DNA of 64,000 nucleotides from Congeria kusceri (Eukaryota > Mollusca > Bivalvia > Myida > Dreissenidae), in NCBI GenBank assembly GCA_027627225.1, contig JAPFQT010000389.1:62001-126000 (forward strand). Direction: 5' to 3'. Below are positions 1 to 11,643 of the stretch, piece after piece. The stretch's first letter is position 1, and every line of letters starts with the position of its first letter. The position numbers and the translations under genes are program-made. The notes below the pieces were generated by a model. The model was not told the DNA's origin, ran no database searches, and saw only the letters and a list, made by a program, of their open reading frames with translations.

Positions 1-780
1 GTAGATCTACAGTTACTTTAAAAAAAATTGACCTTGGCGAGAGTTTTTTTATTTCTTGTTTCTCAGTTTCGCCGACCCGATTTTTCCAAAAAGCAAAAAA
101 ATTAAATAATTTGTAGAACGTACCCGATATCGTAAAAATGACATTGTGAAACGGATTCAACCTGTTACATGGAATGCAAAAAAACGCTGAAGAAATGACT
201 AAAGTTTATGTAACATGCATTGTGTCTGTATAGCTGTATGGTTCATATGATCTGCTCACTTAAAGTCAGAAGAAAATACCCTGTAAAAAAATTAAGATCT
301 TACAATCATTGTATTAAATGCACATTTATAATTTTATATCAATATTATAATTAACAAATTTCATTGGTGTATATTGATTTATTAATAATATATATTCAGT
401 TAGTTGTCACTTTATTAAACATGCTGTCATACATATAATGTGGCCACTGTCCAGCGATATCTGACGTACTGTGTTCAAGTATCAGCATATTTGAACAGTA
501 GTTTTCATATGATAAACACTGCCTTTTACTGTTACTATTATTGGTATTAATGTCATGTTTATCATGCAGTGATTAAGTTAATGTTGTGTAATATGATTTT
601 TGTTAGTAATAATGCATAAAGATTTTAATATCACTGCCCATTTCCATTTGTGAAATTCTAGTCATTAATTTATTCAATTCTGTAGATCTATTGTTGTTGT
701 GTTTTTTTTCCCTCCTCCAACTTATCAAAAAATGTCCGAGAACCAAGAAATAAAACAACTCTGGCTATTTATTTCGCTAT
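1..780. other. AT-rich stretch, no gene seen
   Basis: AT-rich DNA with no splice-bounded coding block and no recognisable repeat ends. The short open frame from 699 on the plus strand runs into the paralogous segment that begins near 781 and shows no domain; I treat it as chance. Confidence 0.5.
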
Positions 781-1184
781 TTACCGTGTTAGCGTTACCA
801 GTAGCTCAAAAACCCGAATGCTACTTCATTCTTGGCAGTTCATTATTTATTTGTAAGAACAGTTACGAAAAAGACAAGGTGTCAAAAGACAACAGTAACT
901 TGCGAAAATCAAATATTGATTTGGACGTCTTATTCTGCTAAACTACTTGGAATGAATTTTATAAATTCACCATGCACGTATTTATTTATTTATTATTAAT
1001 TTTTAAATTATTATTTGTATCATTTATATATTTATAATTATTGTATTAAACGGAATATGTGTCTTATTGTGCTCCAATTATGTACGCACTAGCATTTAGT
1101 GTCAGTGAATTTAACTGGATTGCAACAGTACTGCGTACCGGTATATATAATGTCCATTTTAGGTTTATATATGCCAGTTTTTAA
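781..1184. repeat. Paralogous segment A, part 1
   Basis: This stretch is repeated, diverged, at 15771-16540. Shared anchors are 'GTGTTAGCGTTA.CAGTAGCTCAAA' near 788 and 15772, 'GAATATGTGTCTT.TTGTGCTCCAAT' near 1053 and 16440, and 'AATGTCCATTTT' near 1149 and 16527. The second copy is interrupted by about 220 bp containing an ATT microsatellite. No conserved coding frame is visible in either copy, so this is a duplicated non-coding segment or an old mobile element. Confidence 0.65.
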
Positions 1185-2701
1185 CACATCACGGCCTGTA
1201 CCCGGATAACCCTAACGAAGTGCAGCGACCCTAACGCAGTGCCAATATGGCGGATGGAAAGTCGGGGCTACTTTGTTTTATGCATATGTTTCTTATGCAC
1301 AGGTATGTTTTGGCTGTAATATCCGTCGCCATTGATCAAATAAGTATTAAATTCAACATACCTAATGTTACATCAAGCAATTATTGGGTTGTGAGCTGGA
1401 ATTCTGAGGAACAAGGCCAAACATCCAATTAAAATATTTATAAACAATCTTAAAAAATACTTAGATACTTTAAATTGCCATATTATTTTGCTGATTGGAA
1501 GCAAACATATACTGCTTCAAAACCCCGTTTACACTGAGTTGTTATCCCATCGGATATGGACACAATACTCGTTCGAATGTGCAGACTGCGAGAAAATGGA
1601 TAAGAACCTAATCTTTAGTTGATAATAACCGAACGCAATGTATACTAGGAGCGTATAAAAACCAAACCAACGTATAAAACCTGACGAATAAACACCTAAC
1701 CGACTAATATTCTATATTATTGAATGAATATACATGTATGCTGGACGACTATAATGGACCTCTATATATTTCTATTTTCATTCCAATCGTATTGTATAAT
1801 TTGCTCGTTCGCCACTGACAATTTTTAACGTGTATTTACATATAAAACTTAATTATGAAAACCTTTGTTGAAAATCGCGAGCTTTTGCTGGACGAACATA
1901 TAGTTGGAAGTATGGGTATCGCTCGGAATTCTATCCTGATAGAGTGCCAAACGATTTGCAAAGACAAGACAAATCAATTATTTTTAAAGACGATGTAGTA
2001 TATATAGTTCAAAATAATGAAAGTGGAACACCTTTAAAAATATAAAAGCATAGAACGCATTCAAAGTTTAAGTCTGTATAATATATTTTTTTTATTGTAA
2101 TACATCTTCTGATAGTTTAGAGGAAATGATTGAACAAGCACATTTCATAACACTAAAAGAAATTATTTCATATGTACAGGACAAACAGATATCTTATTTT
2201 TCTGTTTGTTAGGCAATTATCCTTTTTACGTTCGCACTTATCCATCACAGTTCCTACATCAGTCAGGAATTATCCGCAAGCACATAATCACTTCACAGTA
2301 AAGACAATGTTTTAGCTGTAAACATCGACTTTAAACTTTGATATGATTACACATTGTCGTAGAGATGTTCATTTAACTAATATAGTTTTCAAGTAAGGTA
2401 CTAATGCATTTGAAGATATTTGAACATGTCGTAAACATAAAAATGTTCTTTATGGGGACTTTTTCAGGTACATTTTTATGACTTCAAGCATCATAAGAGT
2501 GATTGTCAAACAAAATATTAAGTACATAAACCAATGGACACTATAACTATTAAAAGATTTAAATTTATACTTAACACAAATATAACAACATGATAAAAAC
2601 ATGAACAATAATAGCACATAAAGTCCCTGTGGCCGCCATTTTGGCACTGCGTTAGGGTCCCTGAACTGCGTTAGGATTATCCGGGTACAGGCCGTGCACA
2701 T
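1185..2701. mobile_element. 1.5-kb TIR DNA transposon, CACGG ends, 5-bp TSD
   Basis: The first roughly 65 bases from 1190 (CACGGCCTGTACCCGGATAA...) return as an inverted copy ending at 2696 (...CAGGCCGTG), so the element is 1190-2696. It is flanked on both sides by CACAT (1185-1189 and 2697-2701), a 5-bp target-site duplication. The interior has no transposase-sized frame; a short broken frame from about 1856 gives roughly 40 residues with no match I can name. It is therefore non-autonomous. A 5-bp TSD with CAC-starting termini is the pattern of the Transib superfamily; the class call is inference. Confidence 0.75.
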
Positions 2702-2749
2702 CTAATTAATGAAACATTTGGAACAATGTTTAGCTAACTATTCACCCAG

Positions 2750-3075
2750 TAGTCCGAGTCATTGTACTCACTCGTTTGTCAACGTCGGCATAATGCTCTG
2801 GTTAAGGTTAGCGTGCAACACATTTATATCTCTATATCTACTGAACATATTCAATTAAAACTTCACACATGCATTCAAGGTCATTATATTAGGGTACTGG
2901 CCGAGGTCCATTACTGTGACCTGCATTTTAGCAGAATATTGTGCCCCTTTTTGTACTTAAAAATATTCAGATTAAGTTTGCGTGCAAATACATGTCTGTA
3001 TCTACTACAGATATTCATTTGAAACTTTACACATACCTTCGTGGTCATTATATTAGGTCACTGACCAAGGCCGGC
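2750..3075. repeat. Dispersed degenerate repeat (about 150-bp units)
   Basis: Two imperfect units carry 'TTTAGCAGAATATTGTGCCCCTTTTTGTACTTA'-type sequence and 'CATTCAAGGTCATTATATTAGG'. The same motifs occur in the opposite orientation at 21110-21580. No TIRs or coding potential are visible. This looks like a fragment of a short tandemly arranged family. Confidence 0.55.
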
Positions 3076-3240
3076 CCGTAACTATGACAAAGAGGTATGA
3101 ATAGAAGAGCGCGCTGTCCTGAGGCAGCTTTTGTTTAATGTATGGTGGCGTGGAACCATTGCATCGTAAATACCACTTGTTAAACCCTTTAATGGCCTTC
3201 AAACTGGTTTGCAAACACTTCTCACAGGCAGTTTATAGTA

Positions 3241-3870
3241 ACCACTGCTACAGCCAGTAAATCATTGCAGATCTACATCAGGAATACTGCGTTTTTTGTC
3301 CAAGTATACATGAGAGTACTCGCTTACAATTTAAAAAGGTTAGAAAAAAATACATACAACGCTAAGGTTTTACGGTCTGTTTAGTTTGTCCTTTATTTTT
3401 ATTAACATCACGTGATCTGACTATTGTCACGTGAAAATTGGCCCAATCAAATAAAATCTCTACGCGGTGATTGTTTGCACTGGTCAGTGTGTGTAATGTC
3501 TACAGATCAGTTAGTCTCTTAATTCTGAAGTTTACGTTCGAAGTACTGCTGGATAACAAATACAGGTAAACGTTAGTGAATATATTTTATAATGTGTTCA
3601 TGTATGTCATTACAGACCAAAGTGTTGATTGTGTAAATATATCCCAGCATGATATCAGGAAGTTAAAAAAGCAAAGCGGTCCCAGAGCATATTTACTGTT
3701 TGTGAGACAGGGACGAATGTGAAAAATATATTTTATCTCATAAAAAGAATTTCATTAGGACTCATAGTGCGTATTTCCGTTTTCATGGATAATAGCATCA
3801 ACGTTGTTAACAGTAACGGTATATTTACCCGTGTGCAAACACTGATACATCTCTCTGATATGTATAGTGT
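3241..3870. repeat. Paralogous segment A, part 2
   Basis: Bases 3241-3370 match 18945-19060, and 3400-3870 match 23215-23680 (shared 'CTACAGATCAGTTAGTCTC', 'GGATAACAAATACAGGTA' and a CACGTGAT...TGTCACGTGAAA block). Segment A is continuous here, while segment B is interrupted by the 3.2-kb CACGGTG element and the 22.3-23.2 kb composite. Segment A therefore serves as the natural empty site for those insertions. Confidence 0.7.
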
Positions 3871-5102
3871 AACGTGCCGAGGGTCTTTATTAACATATTG
3901 TGGACAAACGATTATATATTTACGTCTTATTTGAAAGCTACTTTGCATATTAATATTATGAGAGTGATTGCCAATTACTATCAGTTGATGATCAACCATA
4001 AACTATATACAGATAAAATAAATTGTCCTTGGGGCTACTTTGCCGTTTATTTATTGTATTAAATCTAATCAATGCCCTTATTCACCTAGCTATAATCCAC
4101 TTTTATCAAGTCGCCAATCTTCAATGTTCCTATCCACCTGATTTTAGTCGCCAATCATCCTTTGCCGGTAGCATGAGTTCGCCGCTTTTCCTGTTGCACG
4201 AAACGCAATGCCCTGTGCAAATTACTCAGCAGACAAACCGAACAGCACCAACGTGAAGATATAATTTTCCTTGTAGCAGGTCTTTCCAATCGCGAGCTAC
4301 TTCACAACTCAAGCTCTATCCTGCTCGAGAGTCTATTCACAACTGACTTTTTGTAATACGTTGCGCTCTTTAATACTCTCCGTGAGTCGTTATCTTAAAG
4401 AGCGTCTAAATGTTCATAATCGAACGTCCAAGTAATTGCGTGTAAATACATGGCGTTTGTCGACATTCCCCGATTTCGCTACAATAGTTTATTGCTTTAA
4501 TATTTTGTACCAGCGCATTACTGTGTAATTTGGATTTCGACTTGTCCCCATGTCATAAATTTTTTTCTCAAATAAGGTTGTAAAATATGAGTCATGTTTC
4601 TTAAAAATTTCATAATGGATCTCGCTTAAACGATATACACATTTTGCCAGAAGCTCAAGAGTTTTATAGTAAAACTCAGGAAATTCGCCTTTTGATAATT
4701 TTGTGTCAAAAAGACGTATAGTGGATTGAAAATAACAATTGTCTGATATGCGATATGTCGTTTTGTATAATTGAAAAATTTAAGTCCACTATTCTTAGGA
4801 GCACTACACACTTTTTTATTCTGCTCTCAAATGGGCTCTGCTCTCAAAATCACTATCCGGTTTCTTAAGCAGCTACATCCTATTGCGCAGCTGATCTAAA
4901 CGGTTTACATTAAAATCTCTCTCTGTATCATAATTAGATACATCCGTTTGTAAACAATGCAGAAGGTTTACTTACCGATTACATCCTCTTTTACTTTTAT
5001 ATTACAAATGTACATATAAAATTCATTGATATAATATTTTATATGAAACCAAAGCTTCGGCATCAGGGAAGAAACCTGTATGAACCCCCTTACGCTTCTT
5101 TA
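3871..5102. other. No gene recognised
   Basis: AT-rich sequence containing only short overlapping chance frames on both strands. None has codon bias, domains or splice context. No repeat ends were found. Confidence 0.45.
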
Positions 5103-5439
5103 TTTCAGTCAGCCGGACCCGGCTAGTTCAGTTGGTAGAACGCTGGACTGTTAATCCGGGGATCGTGAGTTCACTCCCCAGCCCGGCCACATAACTTGCG
5201 TGGGGATTGGTCATACAATTATTTCTACGGCCATTCTCCCCTACCTCTGATTCAATTAGGGCAGTGGCCAGTTATTGGCATAAGTATGTGCACTTAATAC
5301 TGGTAAACCACTTAGATCAGCTAAACTTACCCAGTAAAAGTGTGAGTAGGTCAACTAATCGCCGTTATATGCATGAAACGCTGTTAAAACGGCGAAAAAT
5401 CCAAACAAACATACAAACAAACAAACCATTTTTTCAGTC
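5103..5439 (+). mobile_element. tRNA(Asn)-headed SINE
   Basis: The head (about 5113-5190) folds like a tRNA. The anticodon stem CTGGA/TCCGG encloses loop CTGTTAA, giving anticodon GTT (Asn), with A-box-like TAGTTCAGTTGG and B-box-like AGTTCACTCC. The T-stem is degraded. A roughly 200-bp body follows, including 'GGCAGTGGCCAGTTATTGG', and then a CAAA-rich tail ending near 5427. The element (5111-5431) is flanked by the 8-bp duplication TTTCAGTC at 5103-5110 and 5432-5439. Pol III transcription and LINE-driven mobility are established for such elements; the partner LINE is not identifiable here. Confidence 0.85.
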
Positions 5440-5739
5440 AAGAGTTGAATTACCCATACAACAACGCACAATTCGAAATACAAACACAAACCGCCCACAT
5501 GATGAACTCTGAGGTCAATGGAAAGTACGGTTTAAAAACAGTCGCCAAACATTACACTTGGACCGGCATTAATCATACACCATGCAAATGTAAATATAAA
5601 TTAACCTCGTCACATTGCAATTCAAATTAAATAGTCGTACAGAGAATACAGAATTGAAATTTAATACTCTTTGGTCGGACGTTAGCCAGAACCAGACGCT
5701 CTACTGGACTCAGGGCTACCAAAATACATGACTCCATTC

Positions 5740-6600
5740 CAAACATAAAAATCTTATTTCTGGTTAGTTATCCTATATCCATATGTTGATCCTATAGTTT
5801 TAGCCAAGAGGCACTAGTTTAACAAGTTTAGTATAGGATTATACGGCAATGCTACATAGTAAACATCAATATCCATATCCTAGACACGTTTATTTCAGAC
5901 AAGAAATTGTGTAGTTATTTTTTCTAATATATATTTTTTAATTTTCTATATATCAATGAATGAGCTAGGGGTCTGGGCCATTTCTAAGTTCAGGTGAAAC
6001 TTCTGAACACTTTTTGCAGAGCACGATAAGCTGATGCTACATACAAAATAAACACGCTGGGCCTTGTAGTTACAGACAAGAAGAACCTTCTTTCCTGCAT
6101 AAGTCAATGTAAACAATTTGAGAGCCGGACGGGGCCATTTTTTGAGCCCAGGAGCACAATTTTTATAATTTTGGTAAGGAACCATAATGCAATTCTATTT
6201 TATTCTATACATCAAATATCATAGGTATACCCTTGTACTATCAGACAAAGTTGTTTAATAGTGTTTTGTTATTAAAGTACATGTGAACGACTTTGAACCC
6301 TTTACGTCGTTGCCATTTTTTAGCCTAGGGGCATCATTTTAACAATCTTGGTAAAGGACTATAAGGCGATGCTACAACCAATTATTAAACGAACAGGGTA
6401 AATAGTTTCATATTTTAAAGAGCTTTAAAAAAAATTCCTCTTGAAGTCCATATAAATAATTACAACCCCGGGACGGAGTCCTTTTGTACCCCAGGGGCAT
6501 CATATTAACATTTTTCGTTAGATACTAAATATCAAGTGCAGAGTCTGTGGTTTCAGACAAGAAGATGTTTAATGTTTTGTTAACAAAAACATTAACATAG
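5740..6600. repeat. Degenerate tandem array, about 170-bp unit
   Basis: Recurring blocks of the type 'CCCAGGGGCATCAT..TTAACAATCTTGGTAAAGGACTATA' lie near 5806, 6145, 6323 and 6489, interleaved with 'GTTTCAGACAAGAAGA'. Spacing is roughly 166-178 bp (one gap is twice that). The units are heavily diverged. A primer-like tail with 'GTGCACGGACGCACGCACAC' follows near 6750. No protein coding. Confidence 0.7.
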
Positions 6601-6850
6601 TTCTAGCTCCTATGACCTAATTTTGCAGAACTATATGACCAAGGTCGAATAACCCAAGGATGATTTCTGTGTAATTTGGTTGAATTCTGCCTAGTAGAGT
6701 TTATGAGGTTATGTTTAAAGTGTTAACTGGCTAACTGGTTCACCGGTGCACGGACGCACGCACACATGACAAAAAAAACGCCATGGCATAACATCACTGG
6801 CGTCCAGACCTCTGGCCAGTAGACCTAAACCGAGTATTAACTACATTTGA

Positions 6851-7107
6851 GGCGTGTCATGGGAAAATCGGGCTTAATGCACGTGCGTAAATTGTCGTCC
6901 CGGATTAGTCTGTGCAGTCCGCACATGCTAATCCGGGACGACCACCTTCCGCTCTTATGGTGTTGTCTGTTTCAAGGAAGTCTCTTCTAAACATAAAACC
7001 ACTGTAGGCGGAAAGTGTCATCCCGAATTAGCCTGTTCGAACTGCACAGGCTTATCCGGGACGACACTTTACGCACGTGCATTAAGAGCGATTTCCCACG
7101 ACACGCT
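6851..7107. mobile_element. Foldback MITE with nested palindromes, copy 1
   Basis: The outer arms pair almost perfectly over about 40 bases: GGCGTGTCATGGGAAAATCG...GCACGTGCGTAAA on the left, and its inverse ending ...CCCACGACACGCTT on the right. Inside each arm is a second palindrome (GTCGTCCCGGATTAG..TGTGCAGTCCGCAC..GCTAATCCGGGACGAC), so the element can fold into a multi-hairpin. No open frame; non-autonomous. A second, 3'-truncated copy lies at 12932-13161. Confidence 0.85.
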
Positions 7108-8020
7108 TAATTTCTTCTTCATTGTCGGAACTCGTCAATTGACAAATGAAACGTTTTCCGCAGTCGAGTTGTGATTTAACAAATAGTCACCAGACCGTGG
7201 CACTTTCCCGTAAAATGACATTTTCGTATTTGTTATTGAAATGTGGTTATTTATTTGGGGTTTTGTATATAATTTAACTTCAACATTACCATCATAAATG
7301 AATAAAAATATAATGTAATTTTACAGTTATATGAATATCAAACGTAAAATCACCGAACGTCGACTTTTGTGATTGCAAGCGTAGAAACAAAAAAGGTTGC
7401 GAACATGTTCAATTAATATTCAAAACCATTTAAATGTCAGTAAAATTAACAATAACATTGACATGCTATATCACAAAATACAGTCTAAATATGCGCAATA
7501 ATTAACAAACGAATGGCAGACACACAAATAACATTGAACATTACGTTCATTAAATGGAGACTTGATTAATGTTCATCTCTTTAAAACGCTGTTTATTCTG
7601 CTACTATGTATTCACTAAAGCTCGGCATGTTTAACAGTGGGATTCTAAATGCACTTTAATGATGAATATTTCCAATAACATGTTTGAGATGTATGTATTT
7701 GTGTTCGTTTCCTACCAAAGCATCTTTGTCTTCAAACTTGGAGCGCTCAGGATTTGTTTTATTCTCTATTTACTAAGCGTCTTTTAAAGTATGTGTTTCA
7801 TAGTTACTGTAAACATGGCTTTATTGATTTTAGGCAAGCAATAATTGCTATTTTTCTGCAATGTTTAAAACATACAAGTTTATCAAAGTGCTGTGCTACA
7901 GGGATTTTCATTGCTTTATTCGTCATTTAAATTGCAGTTTTTGGTTAAACACCAAACCTACAAACAAAATCGGTTACCGTTTGAAGTCAGGGACGTGACA
8001 AACAAATCTCAATAGTCAGA
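7108..8020. other. AT-rich intergenic DNA upstream of FBA gene A
   Basis: No coding exon or repeat boundary recognised. Any promoter or 5' exon of FBA gene A should lie here or further upstream, but nothing in the sequence lets me place it. Confidence 0.4.
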
Positions 8021-8160
8021 ATGGAACTTGCTCAATCATATGATGACCCATCAAGCCACTCCGATGATGCAACCATGGCAGTATGTGCAGTTCCATATGC
8101 AATTCTCTAATTCTCTTGGAAGTTTTCTAAGTGACCTGATATCCTTTACCTTAGCCCGTA
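8021..8160 (+). pseudogene. Decayed extra F-box exon upstream of FBA gene A
   Basis: Codon by codon this resembles the start of the F-box exon of FBA gene B. Here 'GATGACCCATCAAGCCACTCC' lines up with 'GATGACCAATCAAGGCACTCC' at 41811, and the frame M-A-V-C-A-V-P-Y-A-I-L lines up with M-Q-I-S-E-I-P-D-E-I-L. It then hits TAA at 8108-8110. After that, homology continues with small indels (GGAAGTTTTC, TGATATCC, TTACCTTAGCC). Even if the ATG at 8021 were used, only 29 residues would be made. I read it as a duplicated F-box exon dead for coding. The alternative, a short upstream ORF in a 5' exon, cannot be excluded. Confidence 0.6.
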
Positions 8161-8358
8161 ATTATGGGCGTTGATCACAATATTGTCCAACTGCTAAAAT
8201 TTGTAATGGTATAGTGTAGATGCAATTAAGATGGCTATGTACCCTAGTTAATGGTTCCAGTTATTATTAACATATTTATCGGTGCAGTGTATGGGCTTGC
8301 AACGGGATTGTTTTTTTGTCTACACCTAGTACCAGATATTTACCATCTCATTCTTCAG

Positions 8359-11300
8359 TTATATAATGACTCATCAAGGCACTTCGTAAGTGCAATTCCG
8401 GACGACAGTCTTGACCTGCGTGGATTCTGGAAACAGAAATGTATAAAGGACTTCAACTTCTCAAAGAACCTGTTAGATTCTGTAAACGAGGAAGAAGATT
8501 TCAGAAGCATGTACGTAAAGAGACCATACGAGATGAACTTGATAAAGAACTGTGATGCAAAACATGGTAATACATATTTTTCGTATTTCCGTTTTATTAG
8601 CAGTTGGTCCATGTGCAACAGTTATGGAATGGTTGTAATGAACAATAAATGGTTACCAAATAGTAAGTAATATATATATCAAGTGAAAATATTGCAAGAT
8701 AAAATCTAGTTCAAGTTCAAATTTGGATAAAGTGGGTTGAAACATTTGGCCAATATTATATGAAAAAGCTAGTTTACTCTATAGGAGATTCATTTTTCCC
8801 GGACAAGGTTGAAACTTTGACAGATTGATTGTCTTTATAAAATGTGGGGCATGTTGAAAGAAAAAAATTAGTTTACATCTGGCATTTTCATCTGAGAACA
8901 GTTAAACATGAAAAAATTCAAGGTCTGGGCATTTAAACTTAACATGTTCAGCAATGTCCAGGTTTTATTAATTTTATATGTATTTCAGATATGAAATACT
9001 GGTGTGTCACAAAGTCAGGGGGGAATGGATGGCAGGTGGAAAAAGAGCCCATCGGCAGTTATCCACTGTCAATGTTTACTCAAACAGGTTTTATTGTTTT
9101 TTAAATTTCATTGCATAATGACTAAATACCCACTTATTGTTTCAAAATAATCAATGGCATTCTACACACATTCTATACACTCACGTCCAAGTACATACAT
9201 ATTTATTTGACAGACTGCTTACGTCAGATATAATTCTTTTTGTTTTGAACCTCTGCACAGTTTATATGTTGAAATAGTCTCTAGTGTTTTAGTTGTGAAT
9301 ATATGTAACATTACTTGAACATACTAGTCCATCTTATTTATCACTATCGATTGTAGCAATATTACCTCGTGTCCTTCTAAAGATAACTTCCAGTGGCCAT
9401 TCGTTTTATAAATCCAAAGCCTCAGCCTTTTGCTTATACATGTTGTATTTGTATTGTTTAGTTTCATTTTTCAAAATATTTGTGATATATCCCCAAACTT
9501 CAGGGCTATGCCCTTTTTCCAGCTGCCCATTCTGTCCATGTGTTAGGTTGCTAGAATAATAATCTAAATGCACAAATAATGCACTTTCAACGTATTCTTC
9601 GTACAAAGGGCATTGATTTTATGGAACACAAAGTAAAAAAGGAAATCTTATAAAACGAGGCAATTAAATTTCAGATGGTCCAGTTGGCTGCTGGGCTACC
9701 TCATATGGCTTTTGCTCTAAATACCAGGTGATAGATTTACTTGATGTAGGCTGCAGTAAACATGTCCTTGATGTTGTTAGGCCCAGCATTCGAGTATCAG
9801 AATGGTAAGCTACATACACTCAGCCAAAAAGAAACCTGACTGTACATAGTTCATCGAATTTCCTGGAAGTGGCTCAAGATACAGCATAAACACTGCTTGA
9901 ATATTAAAACATAATGTTTTCAGAACAGTTTTATGGAACACAGATCGATGTGCATTTTAAGGCATGTATCAGTTAATGATTGTTTTAACATGATGATTGA
10001 AATCTGACCCATTAACATAAACAGATGACACGTTATCAAGTGTCCGGTTTCTTTTTTGGCTGAGTATGTATACAATGGCCTATGTATATAATAATAAGAT
10101 TTCTTCAACATCCTCATACCTGAAATGTGTTACCCAAACGTATCTTTCTACATTAAATTCATACTCACTATATATTTGTCATTTCAGTGGTTTGTTCATT
10201 AAAAAGTTGTAGTTCGAAATCAATTTCCTTGGCAAACTGTGTACATGTGTCATTTGCTAAATTGCAGTGGTAGTCCGGAAGCATTGATACTTGTACAGTA
10301 TTAGTTTGGTATAATTCTTTTTTCGCTCTAAATTTTTTTAAAGATACTCCAGCAATAGATTCCGTTACGTCGCTGGCTTATGCATCACAAAGACATTGCT
10401 TTACATCTTTCTTGATAAGTTGCCCTCTAAAGATAATGGTCTTTATCTGTTGAGAAATTAAGGACCCACACAGTATTCTTGTTTGCATTTAATCAATCCA
10501 TTAATTTTAAATATTGATCATCACTTTGCGTGCAAGTAAATACATTTAATAGCCTCATTAATTGTGTCTGTATAGGCAACATTTTACTTCAAATTTCTAG
10601 GTATGCATCACGGTTTGATTGTGGAGCCAAATATACCCTGAAAGTAGCGTTGCTTACGGAGAATAAGAAGGGGTTGTTTTTGAAGCAGCCCATACCAGCA
10701 AACTGCTTTTATCGCTTTAAAGATGAACTTCCTGCAGGAAGAGGCTGGTACAAAGTAAGTTCACAGTAGCTGTTGATTTTCACCAAACATGTTCATGTTG
10801 CGTTTTACAATATCATTTTAATGAGTTTTGATGGAGTGCGATTGTGCGCTTGTACCTGGGAAACAGTAATTCAACCATCTTTGCCTTCGCCATAGAGGTT
10901 ATATTTTTAAGCCAGATTTTGTCACGAAAAATATCGGCTTATAGATTGGCGAAAATCGGGCGGGCGGTCGGATGTCGCTAAAAACCTTTGCGTTAAAGTT
11001 TTGTATTCCTGCCATGTTTAAAAAAGGTCTTGGCCTATCTTGATGAAACTTTACACAAATGGGCCTTGCTTGGTCCTCTACCGCTTCAATGCAAGATGGT
11101 TGCCAGAGTTAAAAATAGTTACAGTTAATATCGTAATGAAAAAATTATCTTTTTCATCGCCATCGGCTTATACATATACCTTCAGTAAAATAAAAAAAAA
11201 TGGCTTTAATGCGGTGTCTACATTCTATTTTTTGTGTCAGCATTGGTTTTCTGTTTATTTGTTTAATTGTCTGTTAGTAGCTTTAAGCAAACAGTTTTGA

Positions 11301-11643
11301 ACGGGGAATGGTCTATTGAACAAGTGTTTTAACAAGTTGTTTGAGTTTGGTGGTGATCCGGATCCAGTCCAGTTTTAAGTAACAAGCTGCCTTAGCGGAG
11401 GTCTGCACTCTCTGAGTGCTTTCTACTTCAAATTCTAGTACCCTGAATTGACTAGTTTTAAAATGTTTAATAATCATTGTTTTTTTTCAGGCTGAGCACG
11501 TGTTTCAGGATTATCCAGCAGGTGTGAGGTACATTTTCTTCTATCACAAGGGGAAGGACACTCAATTCTGGAGAGGTCATTTCGGGGCCAAGTTCACTCT
11601 GTCCTCAGTTGTACTGGACTTCAGTCATACAATGTTGATGTAG
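8359..11643 (+). CDS. FBA-domain protein lacking its F-box core (FBXO2/6/44-like)
   Basis: Five exons: 8359-8566, 8989-9087, 9675-9804, 10601-10754 and 11491-11643 (stop TAG 11641-11643). All have GT..AG borders, compatible phases (1,1,2,0) and a total of 744 nt. Exon 1 keeps the F-box tail (G-F-W-K-Q-K-C) but jumps from IPDD straight to LDLRGFW, dropping about 30 codons of F-box helix seen in the paralogue at 41.8 kb. Exons 2-5 encode the FBA fold: KYWCVTKSG, GCWATSYGFCSKYQVIDLL, RFDCGAKYTLKVALL, then HVFQDYPAGVRYI and DTQFWRGHFGAKFTL. In the FBXO2 family this domain binds substrate, often high-mannose glycoprotein, while the F-box binds Skp1. The FBXO2 Tyr-Trp sugar-contact pair appears as Phe-Trp here. 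Without an F-box it resembles NCCRP1. The start codon is unresolved: exon 1 has no early ATG, so either an upstream exon exists or transcription reads through from the ATG at 8251. Confidence 0.8.
9811..10070. mobile_element. Tc1/mariner-type MITE in intron 3 of FBA gene A
   Basis: Inverted ends CATACACTCAGCCAAAAAGAAACC (from 9813) and GGTTTCTTTTTTGGCTGAGTATG (to 10068) are flanked by TA dinucleotides at 9811-9812 and 10069-10070. It is 256 bp with no open frame. It begins only 6 bases after the exon 3 donor GT (9805-9806), leaving GTAAGC intact. The paralogous intron at 56665 lacks it. Confidence 0.75.
10860..11130. repeat. Dispersed repeat in intron 4 of FBA gene A
   Basis: A GC-richer block ('GGCGAAAATCGGGCGGGCGGTCGG') is followed by 'AAAGGTCTTGGCCTATCTTGATGAAACTTTACAC'. 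Its composition is unlike the rest of the intron, and it resembles short dispersed families found in bivalves. No TIR was found and the boundaries are approximate. Confidence 0.4.

Noticed and set aside
5113..5190. Functional tRNA-Asn gene
   Set aside because: The anticodon arm is good, but the T-stem and acceptor pairing are poor, and the tRNA-like part is followed by a SINE body, a CAAA tail and a flanking 8-bp duplication.
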